From Candidatus Omnitrophota bacterium (GTDB taxonomy: Bacteria > Omnitrophota > Gorgyraeia > Gygaellales > Profunditerraquicolaceae), in assembly GCA_016938245.1 (NCBI GenBank), contig JAFGUY010000072.1:1-6989 (forward strand): a stretch of 6,989 bases of DNA, written 5' to 3'. The notes beneath the pieces were generated by a model. The model did no database searches, was not told the origin of the DNA, and saw nothing but the letters and a program-made list of their open reading frames with translations. Each line of letters starts with the position of its first letter. Within the stretch, counting starts at the first letter, position 1. The translations under genes and the position numbers were made by a program. Below, piece after piece: positions 1 to 6,989 of this stretch.

Positions 1-3000
1 CCATGGCCAGTAACCATGGGAATTGTAGTTTGCCCGGGAACAACAGGAACCGCAGGAGATCGCTCCTGTACAGGCTTCTTTTGAGCAAGAGCATCTGTCT
101 TGGTCTTGCTGCCGCCAATTTTACCTAATAAATCCTTTGCTGTAGCAAGATTCTTAACCGCGGCTGCCTGTGTTTGACTGCTGATACCGGGAATGTCCAT
201 TATATCTTTATACCCAAAACCATTTTCATCCCCTTCAATGGCCGCCATAAGCAATTGCTGGGCACGAACAGTATTTGCCTTAGTAGGATTCTCACGCAAA
301 CTAATAGCTTCTCTTACCTTATTATTAGGACCTTCAAGAATAGTCGGCGTTCCTGGGACTTTGCCGGGTTCTTCGAGAGAATCAAATTTTTGCGATTCTC
401 CCTTAAGCACCGCTAAATCTGCATTTTTAAGTGATGTTATAGAGTAATCGCCTTCTACCCCTTCTTCTTGGGCTTCGTATCCTTTAATTAAGGCTACTTT
501 TTCTTTGGTTTCTGCCGCGGCGTTCGAATCTTCCTGTGCCAATATATTCTCTACGTCGTCAGCAGAAAGTTCCCCAATCTGCCAGCGATAGAAAGTATCA
601 AAAGACATTGAAGCTTTCGACTCTTCTGACAAGCCTAAACTTGTTAAATTGGAATATCCCATTCTAATGGCTCTCCAGTGAGCATTTGAGAATGCCTGGC
701 CATTAACCAATTCAGCAAGAGCTCTGGCATGTTGATCGATGCCTCTATCACCAAATATTGTTTGATTAGAAGCCTCAGTTACACTTATTCTTTCCCTTAG
801 TGAATCTGAAATATCCGATTCCTTTCTTAATAAGAACCGTCTTACCTTATTCGGATCTAAATAGCTTGCTATGGGCAAGTTATTTTTCATCTGTTTGGAC
901 AATTTCGCAATCCTGCGGATATCTTTGAAATTATGCGCCAAATTTCCTGTAGCTAAACTAAACGCATTGGCGGGGCTAAGGTAATAATCTTTAGACGAGC
1001 TACCTTTAGCAATTTCTTCAATTTTTGAAACCGTGATTTGTTTCGGCTTAGTGCCTCTAATTTCGTTAATTGCGCCTCTTAAATAAGCCCTGATAAGATC
1101 AGGAGCATTTGTCAAAATAAGGCCGTGGATACCACTTGTAAATGTCTTGCCATGCGCCCAAGCAGATAAAATATCATTAATGGTAATGCCTTTTGTGCCT
1201 ACGCCATTCTTGGATAATATTTCATAGGCAACCCAAACAGCAGCAATCATTTCTTCTTTGTTAAAATCAAATAATCGGAGCACCGCCTTTTTATTCGTAT
1301 CAACATTCTCTGTGCCTTCTACGCTTGTTTTTAAGAAACCATGAATATATTCAAGCCTTTCTTTATCATTATCGGTTCCCACCCTAAGAATATCTCTGAT
1401 GAAGGTTGACGCTTCATCTTTCATAAACTGCCCAACAGCATCCTGACGGGTCTTGGCTAAGAAATCTGCTCTTGCCTGAGCTCTTTGTACCCATCCTGAT
1501 TTTTGATCAACAGCAACCTTGCGTTCTTCTGACTCTCTCCAAGTTTCTTTTGATCCGGGAGCCATCTGCTCCATAACTCGATCCTGAGCTTTAGCAAATC
1601 TGGTTTCCTGTTTTCCTCTTGCTTTATATGATTCCCAATAAGTATCAAGCAAGAGTTTTGCCTCTTCAGTAGTCGCTTCGGTACGTCCAACATGCCTTAC
1701 AGTTGTATCTTCTTCCCTGATTTTATCAAGGTTGCGCATATCCTGTTCTTGGTTCATTGTCTTTGCTACTTCTATAGCCTCATCTCTCTTGCCTTGTAAT
1801 TGGGCTTCTAGCAATCTGGCAAATTCTTGATTTGTAAAGGTAGTGTCTGCCTCAGAAATAATAATATCGTAAGTACCCGAAGCTCTTCCTATTGCATTCT
1901 GCCTTCCGGATAACTGCGCAAATGTATCATAAGTACCCATTCCTAACCTTACTAATCCTGCACGAAATTCCTGCTTGTTTCTCACTCCTTCTAACGCATA
2001 AATATTGTCGCCCGCCTGAATTCCTTGAATAATATTTATTGAATTATTTAAAGGATCCCTCTGGATTTCTTTCTTTATCGCTTCTACAGCTTCATTACGC
2101 TGTTTCTGAGAACGGCCAAGGGCTGGCATCCTAATTCTGGTATCAAGAAATTTTTCTTCTTCAGCAGTTAATTCCAAGCCATTTTCTCTCTTCTCTTTAG
2201 CAGTCAATCCCTTGCCCTTTTCTTTCTTTATCGCCGCATCGCGCTGGGCATCAACTATGCTCTTAAATATTTGCTGCAATTCTGCTCCAGATCTTCCGGT
2301 TATGGTAACCTGATTTAACCCATTATTGATAAGCCGGCTTAACAAAGTGCTTATTACTTCCTGGCGTGCGGCGGCATTATTCGAAACGATATTTATGCTA
2401 TTTATTCCTTTACTAAAATCTATTTCCGAATCGGGAGTGAGCCTTAATATTGTTACACCCATCTGCTCCAAGGTTGCCTCGTTTCCGCTTACCGTACCCG
2501 ACCCAAACAATACTTTACCGCTACCGAAATGCTTTAAGGCCAATGTTGAAGTTGTTTCCGCAAAAGTTCTATGGAGAAGGCTATCCGCGATAACATCAGT
2601 AACATCAGTGCCAGATCTTTCGGCTTCGTGTTTAATGGCAATCGCAGCACTCATTTCATAACTGCCAAATCTTGTACGCGGCAATTCGATACCCTCATGG
2701 TCGGCAATAGTATATCCAACAAATTTCCCTTCTTCCCCTTCTTCAAAACTCGCGTGATAATCTGTACCTTCCTCTTTATTGGCCACGGCATCAGCGTAAA
2801 CCTGTATGATTGCTTTTAAATCAGCTTCTGAATAATGTAATTCATCTGCTAATTTCTTACTCTCAGTTTGTTCTAGCAATTTATTGTAGACGCTCCCCAA
2901 TGCCCCATTTGTTAATCTGTAGATTTGTCTCTGGCCTGCTTTAGTTTCGAATATTTTCCTATCTATTGGCGTATAATCATCAGATTTATCCAGAACCCTG

Positions 3001-6000
3001 ACTAATTTAAATATCGACCTGCGTAAATCTATCTCCTTGCATAAAGTTTCTACTTTTTCTCTTGTTTCTTTAGAACGTTTTGCTATTTCTGTTAATTTGC
3101 TGAATATATTTGTATTAGGCCCTCTGACCAAGTTTGCATCGGCAAATATAATTTGTACTTCATCTAACATTGCCAAAGCCGCTTCCTGGCCGCTTCCCTG
3201 CATAACCAGAGGATTGCCTTCCAAGTTCATGCTCTTAAACTCTTCATTAGTTATATGCCTTACGCTCTTTCTGCCCCATCTGGCGGTAGGATCGTTCCTT
3301 AACTGGCTGCGAATATCGGAATTCGGTGCGATCATTAAAGCCTGTTTTTGTTTAACAGAAGGATCTATTACTCCTGCAATGGCATAGGCTTTTTCTAATC
3401 CTGTATTATATGCATAAGTTTTTCCTACACCCATGCCGGCCTGGATAGCCAGGTCTTGAGATTCCATTCCTAACAAAACTCTTGTGGCAAAAACGGTTTT
3501 AATATAATCGTCGGTTAACTGGATATCGCTATTTTTCCTTATTTTAAAACCTCTTCCTCCTTCGCTTTCCGGTTTCATTTCTTGGGCAAACCTATATGCA
3601 AATATATCTTCGAGATTTGAAAAATCAGGAATTAAAGTACCGTTATAAATTTGCTGAGCTTTTTTCGCTATTTTCTTGCCGGTTTTCTCAATTAATATAT
3701 CCTCTTTATCTTTATATTCCCAGAGTTTCATTGCTTCCACCTGGGCCTTCAAGGCTTCGGGTGAAGCAGCCTGGATTTTCTCTGCTAAATCTGAATCTAA
3801 ATGCGGCCTTTCAACCGGTTTATAAAATTTACCTGCCTCGATTACGGCTTTTCTAGCTAATGAATCAACGATCGGAGCGCCTGGTGTATAAATTGTTTTT
3901 AATTCGCCTATTCCGCCAAAAAGTCCTTCGCTTATAATCGGTGCTGTGCCTGCCGGTTGAGCAGGGGCTAAAGCGGATCTCACTAAGCCTAATGCGGCAT
4001 TAGTCCTGGCATTTGGAGAAAGTTGAGCGGCTTGCGAGAATTGCGCTTGTGACTGTTGTAAATAATTAATACGGGCCTGGCCTTGGGCCTGTTGGGCTAA
4101 TCTTGCGTTAACTACGCCCAAGTTATAATGAATATCGGCATTATAATGGGTACCGGCCTGGGTAGGAGCTAAATATTTATTGCCATTATCGCGTGAACGA
4201 ACCTCTAACACTGAATCCGCTATATTGGCTTGTGTTCCGGCTGCTTCAAAATGCTTTCTTGCTTGGACAAAATCTCCTCTGTCAGATGCCTGAATACCCA
4301 TTTCATAAGACATTTGGGCTTGAACCCTCATTCTGTTCGTATAAATTGATTTAGCCAGATCAATTTGGTTGGCATCAAGAGCGCTCTTGTAACCGGTCTG
4401 TAAACCGGCTAAAACATCGTCCAAAGAAGTGATATCTACATTAACGCCTTCAAAAGGAGAAGGAGAAAGCCCTTCAGCAACCATATCCGCAAATAAACGA
4501 AGTGATCTATTTGAAGGCTTGCCTAAAAATGAAGCGAGACCCATATAACTTGTTGCGCTTAAAATTTGTTTAGTAGCAAGATAAACTCCTGCACCAACTA
4601 TTGCTTCAGAAACTCCTTCATCAATGATTCCGCCTAACGTAATTACCAAAGCTGTTTTTGTTATACGTTCGGCAAGATATTTTCCTGCTTCTTTAGCTCC
4701 TATTTCACCTTTAAAAATTCCCTGTAATACTTTGCCTTGATATTTATCCGGGATATTTAAACCGAAGTTAAAAATTTGGATTGTCCTTACGGTTTTTCCT
4801 ACACCTAAAGGTAAATTAGGTAATACTGCAGAAAAAACAGGCGCGGCAAGGTAAAAAGCCGGTCCTAATGTAAGCGCCATAGAAACATTTTCATTTGCCC
4901 TCTTAACAATGTCCTTTATATCAAATCCGGCTTGACCCCATCTTCCCACAATCTGATTAAGGAGTCCGCCGTAAAATTTATTCGGCGTACGGCCTCTGAA
5001 GAATTGGTTATATCCTCTGCCTACAAAATCAAGGGTTTCGACGAAAATAAACATATTTCTTATGGAAGAGAACGTACCCTTGACATGCTCTAGTCCACTT
5101 TTTGCCATATAATCTTTTAGAACATTGTTAACGGATGTTGATATTTTTTCCGGGGCGGCATTTACAAAAACAGGTGAAGTAACCGTATTTAATCCTATAA
5201 AACTTGCATAAGCAGTTAATAAGGTAAGTGTGCCCAATTTGGTTTTTCCGAATGGCGTATTAATATCAATTTTATTAGCCCAGCTATCTTCGGTCGGGCT
5301 AAGGAATGGTGTCATTAATTTGACATAATTTAAACTTTCTTTTCCGAAATTACTAAATCCTTTATTGTTTAATATGTCGTGTGTCAGTCCTGCCCCCATA
5401 TAGCCCGAATACGCTAAGGTATTGCTGGCAAGGAAATTTGCACCCCATCTCTTAGGTAGGTTATCTAGCCCTCTTGTCCAAGATATATATTTAGATACCG
5501 GTTTAGACGCCGCTATAATAGCTTTAGGTAAGACCGTAGCAGTAGTCCCTACAGCTACGCCGATGCCGACATTGGTTAAATTTTGTTTAAGGCCTGGCTT
5601 ATATCTATCATCAAAAGCAGGTATAACTGTTCCCGTCTTAGTAACCAAAGGAGTAACATACCCGCCTGCCACTGATGTCGTTGTGCTTATCCCGACATTT
5701 CTACCCCATTGCCCAAACGCGGTCCCCTTACCTAATAATGCTGAATCAGAGGAGATTAACCCCGCTTTATTTAATCCTGCACCTATTCCTCCCATAGCCA
5801 AACCTGTTACTCCACCTATTAGCGTACCAGCGCCAAAATCGATCATCCCCTGCTTAAAGCTATAGTTGGTATCCGTAAAAAAGCTGTTTGTCATGCCCCT
5901 GATAACATTAGTTGGGCCACCGATAGCCGCGCCGCTTATGCCCATTCTAAGCACAGGATTCATCGATGACCATGACCATGTAGAGGATAGGTTTGAAAAA

Positions 6001-6989
6001 GCTTTAATAGTTGCAAAACTGTTTGCAACTCCGCCCAAAGCACCAACCCCAAGCGCAGTTAGAGCAACCGGCATCGCGGCTTGGAAATAAGCGTTTCCCC
6101 CTATGTTAACAGCGTCGTTAAAAGACAGTCTACCGCCGGTTGCTATATATGCCCCACCCACCTGATAAGTGGTGCTAGCTAATCCAACAGTTAATATAAC
6201 CCATCTTGATGCATTATATAACCTCAATGCGCCTGTTCCGGTATTCAATACGGTAGCCCAAGCGCCTACAGCGCCTGCGCCTGCCACTACTTCATCTCCG
6301 GGTAGTATAGGGATAAAAGTCAGTAAAAAAGCGCCTATTGTAGTACCTATGGCTATTCCGCCCTTTACGGCCGAGCCCTTTGTAATACCAGTAGTATTAA
6401 CGCCTAGTAAACTACCGGATAGCCTTTTATCTTGAGCATAAAGTTGTCCTCGTAAATCTAAAAGCCTTGATCCGGAAACATCATCAAAGCTTCCTGTCCG
6501 GCCAGGCTGTAAAATTTTAAGATCTGTAGCTAATTTTGCGGCATTAGCTGGCAAGTCAATTTCTTCTGTTCTTAATTCTACTTTTCCATCCTCATTTATT
6601 CCTAATCCGGTTATAACCGTGGCCTTCTTTTTTTCATTAGCAAAAATATCTTCGTGTTCTTGTGTTCCCCTCTTTCCATCGTTGCCTCTAGAAATTAATT
6701 CCTGTTGTTTCTCTATTACTCCGCCTAATCTGTTATAGATCTTTCCAATATCAACTTTACCTTTGCCTGCATTACTCAATGATTGGATTGCGACCAAATC
6801 TTTATTAAGATCTTCATATGTACCTGTCATTAAGGTTAAATTTTTAAGGACCTCCCCTTTAATCGGAATATCAGCATTCATGTATGCAAGCCTAACTAAC
6901 GCTTCTGCGCTTAAAGGACTGGAGGTGCGATTTAATAAAGCTGCATAGCCCTTGGATTCATCATCAGCTAAAGACATCAAATCAAAAGC
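1..6989 (-). CDS. Internal part of a giant multidomain protein: membrane region, TPRs and SecA-like ATPase
   Basis: One reading frame runs the full length of the window (codons fill bases 6989 to 3). It has 2,329 sense codons and no stop, so both ends of the gene lie outside. Amino-acid content stays protein-like throughout, with alternating hydrophobic, helical and motif-bearing parts and no sign of a frameshift. In order the product has a helical segment (1-200), a Gly/Ala-rich membrane-like region (about 205-812), TPR-type helices (about 863-1005), a SecA-type ATPase motor (about 1110-1740), charged helices (1741-1980) and an unrecognised end (1981-2329) closing in a Pro-rich stretch. Housekeeping SecA is about 800-1,000 residues and has no such N-terminal membrane region, so this is not ordinary secA. 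Only one cysteine occurs. In-frame ATGs exist, but none has a well-spaced ribosome site that would argue for a start here. The gene probably belongs to the giant-protein class seen in some uncultured bacteria; its function is unknown. The open frame is certain; the role is not. Confidence 0.97.
3..1049 (-). other. Unrecognised C-terminal visible part ending in a Pro-rich linker-like stretch
   Basis: Residues 1981-2329 form mostly helical, soluble-looking sequence without membrane segments. I recognise no family. Residues about 1982-2115 are Lys/Arg-rich helices, and about 2150-2240 are acidic and polar. Residues about 2303-2329 contain repeated Pro-Val and Pro-Gly pairs, like a flexible linker before another domain. 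The frame is still open at base 3, so more protein follows beyond this edge. Confidence 0.5.
1050..1769 (-). other. Charged, helix-rich segment following the SecA-like motor
   Basis: Residues about 1741-1980 are rich in Glu, Lys, Arg, Gln and Ala with coiled-coil-like spacing (for example around 1770-1850), then continue as mixed helical sequence. In SecA this position is taken by the helical scaffold and wing domains, so this could be their counterpart, but I see no conserved motif to prove it. The Cys-rich zinc tail of housekeeping SecA is absent within the window. Confidence 0.5.
1770..3662 (-). other. SecA-like ATPase motor (NBD1, PPXD-like part, NBD2), diverged
   Basis: Residues about 1110-1740 follow the order of the SecA motor. 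Upstream, an NG-x-LIPD-x-x-NLEDIFAYR stretch (about 1140-1160) recalls the SecA segment before NBD1. Walker A is AGMGVGKT, with Lys1190 and Thr1191; housekeeping SecA has MxTGEGKT, and the preceding LLGM spacing also fits. Walker B is LDEVQIIFADAN, with Asp1276-Glu1277 (SecA: VDEVDSILIDEA). Residues about 1385-1432 match the PPXD-to-IVDE part (LHYSEADLKAII, then IADHE). FGSGTVSGNE (1495-1504) aligns with SecA GMTGTADTE. TITGRSGAE (1562-1570) fits motif IV. IQAGDNI (about 1657-1663) is a weakened motif V. QLSGRQNAIGR (1692-1702) fits motif VI, with Arg1696 and Arg1702 as possible finger residues. Spacing between motifs is close to SecA. Core residues for ATP binding remain, but DEVQ, GVGKT and motifs V/VI are altered, so hydrolysis may be reduced or changed. 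A DEAD-box helicase is the alternative; the PPXD match argues against it. Confidence 0.8.
3981..4403 (-). other. TPR-type helical repeats, the second with a Gln-rich insert
   Basis: Residues about 863-1005 show TPR spacing. Repeat one has Met897, Gly898, Ala901, Gly905, Ala910, Phe914 and Ala917 at the usual TPR positions 7, 8, 11, 15, 20, 24 and 27. Repeat two has Leu957 and Gly958 at positions 7 and 8, then Phe984, Ala987, Leu990 and Pro992-Asn993, the classic end of a TPR. The gap from Gly958 to Phe984 is 26 residues instead of 16, so about ten extra residues, mostly Gln and Ala, sit between the two helices. Residues 863-890 form a helix that may be an unscored first repeat. TPRs usually bind peptides or partner proteins; here they sit between the membrane-like part and the motor. 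Confidence 0.7.
4554..6383 (-). other. Gly/Ala-rich hydrophobic region with about ten possible membrane segments
   Basis: Residues about 203-812 alternate hydrophobic stretches with short polar loops. Candidate membrane segments lie near residues 212-229, 234-247, 263-281, 302-323, 380-405, 470-494, 585-608, 703-731 and 779-810, with weaker ones near 348-362 and 516-530. Many contain Gly, Ala, Ser and Thr, so some may be re-entrant or amphipathic rather than true spans. The region precedes the TPR and ATPase parts in the same chain, which would tether those domains to a membrane if the segments insert. No known transporter family or channel motif is recognised. Membrane insertion is inferred from composition; topology cannot be fixed by eye. 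Confidence 0.65.
5340..6359 (-). repeat. Divergent protein repeats of about 85-90 residues in the membrane-like region
   Basis: Similar patterns recur at regular spacing between residues about 210 and 550. A small motif resembling V-G-I-S with nearby Thr/Ala and Gly-Gly is seen around Gly268 (VGLAS), Gly350 (MGISG), Gly433 (VGIST) and Leu520 (FLAS). Two of these copies are preceded by Trp-Gly (W428 and W515). About 20-35 residues later comes an amphipathic piece (LSFNDAV at 288, YSFKQGM at 376, GLKQNL at about 467, FGKESL at about 548), followed in most copies by a Gly-rich hydrophobic stretch. The Gly-Thr-Thr signature at residue 215 (IAIGTT) reappears at 481 (VAVGTT), three periods away. 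The DNA copies are not near-identical, so this is an old duplication, or convergence. Identity is low; a dot plot is needed to settle the boundaries. Confidence 0.45.
6390..6989 (-). other. N-terminal visible segment of the giant protein, hydrophilic and probably helical
   Basis: Residues 1-200 of the visible frame are rich in Ala, Leu, Lys, Glu and Asp with helix-like spacing, and contain no membrane segment or signal peptide. I recognise no catalytic motif. It reads directly into the hydrophobic region at about residue 205. Because the frame is open at base 6989, this is probably the inside of a larger chain rather than the true N-terminus. Confidence 0.6.

Noticed and set aside
1457..1693. 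Minus-strand open frame of 78 residues in another phase
   Set aside because: It lies wholly inside the giant gene, in a charged helical region where alternate frames often stay open. Nothing supports translation.
2725..2757. Pyrimidine-rich tract (ttccccttcttc pattern) on the plus strand
   Set aside because: On the coding strand it encodes an acidic Glu-Gly low-complexity loop in the PPXD-like part. It needs no separate DNA function.
2326..3387. Plus-strand open frames of 80-116 residues opposite the SecA-like motor
   Set aside because: They overlap the conserved Walker B and motor segments of the minus-strand gene, so they are shadows. Their products resemble no family.
4785..4812. Second GVGKT-like sequence (residues about 727-733)
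   Set aside because: It sits at the end of a hydrophobic segment, lacks the first Gly of a P-loop, and has no Walker B partner at a fitting distance. Chance similarity is more likely than a second ATPase.
5960..5990. Short tandem repeat of the type catgac-catgac
   Set aside because: It only encodes a Trp-Ser repeat within the frame and spans less than three units. There is no sign of a regulatory or mobile repeat.
5422..6435. Plus-strand open frames (5422-5865, 5866-6090, 6169-6435) with Pro/Val/Ala-rich products
   Set aside because: They are antisense to the Gly/Ala-rich membrane region, whose GC-rich codons read as Pro and Ala on the other strand. No ribosome sites or recognisable motifs support them.
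6834..6870. GGGGAGG upstream of an in-frame ATG as a possible start of the gene
   Set aside because: The purine run is about 20 bases from the ATG, too far for a normal ribosome site, and the frame stays open and protein-like upstream to the window edge.

Overview
The whole 6,989-base window lies inside one protein-coding gene on the minus strand. Read from base 6989 down to base 3, the frame holds 2,329 consecutive sense codons. I checked every in-frame triplet and found no TAA, TAG or TGA, and the frame is still open at both edges. The window therefore holds neither a proven start nor a stop codon, and the gene must be longer than 7 kb. There are no intergenic gaps, RNA genes, promoters, terminators, insertion sequences or CRISPR arrays. 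The short open frames on the plus strand, and one short frame on the minus strand at 1457-1693, are shadows of this gene.

Residues are numbered 1 to 2329 within the window, starting at base 6989. The order is: (1) residues 1-200, a hydrophilic and probably helical segment; (2) residues about 205-812, a long Gly/Ala-rich hydrophobic region with around ten possible membrane segments, the first half of which looks like divergent repeats of about 85-90 residues; (3) residues about 863-1005, helical repeats with two good TPR matches, the second split by a Gln-rich insert; (4) residues about 1110-1740, a diverged ATPase motor of SecA type, with recognisable Walker A, Walker B, a PPXD-like part, the GTxSGxE version of the SecA GMTGTA motif and a motif VI-like QLSGR; (5) residues 1741-1980, charged helical sequence; (6) residues 1981-2329, sequence I do not recognise, ending in a short Pro-rich stretch that looks like a linker. 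Only one cysteine (residue 1317) is present in all 2,329 residues.

Base composition is moderate (roughly 40% GC by eye), the standard genetic code fits throughout, and coding is uninterrupted, which suggests a bacterium. A multi-thousand-residue protein mixing membrane segments, TPRs and a SecA-like motor recalls the giant proteins reported from uncultured Omnitrophota and related lineages. That assignment is inference; the window carries no taxonomic marker. The most interesting idea is that membrane-associated, TPR scaffold and translocase-like motor parts are fused in one chain, which could act as a dedicated export or conformational machine separate from housekeeping SecA. The motor motifs deviate enough that activity cannot be assumed.
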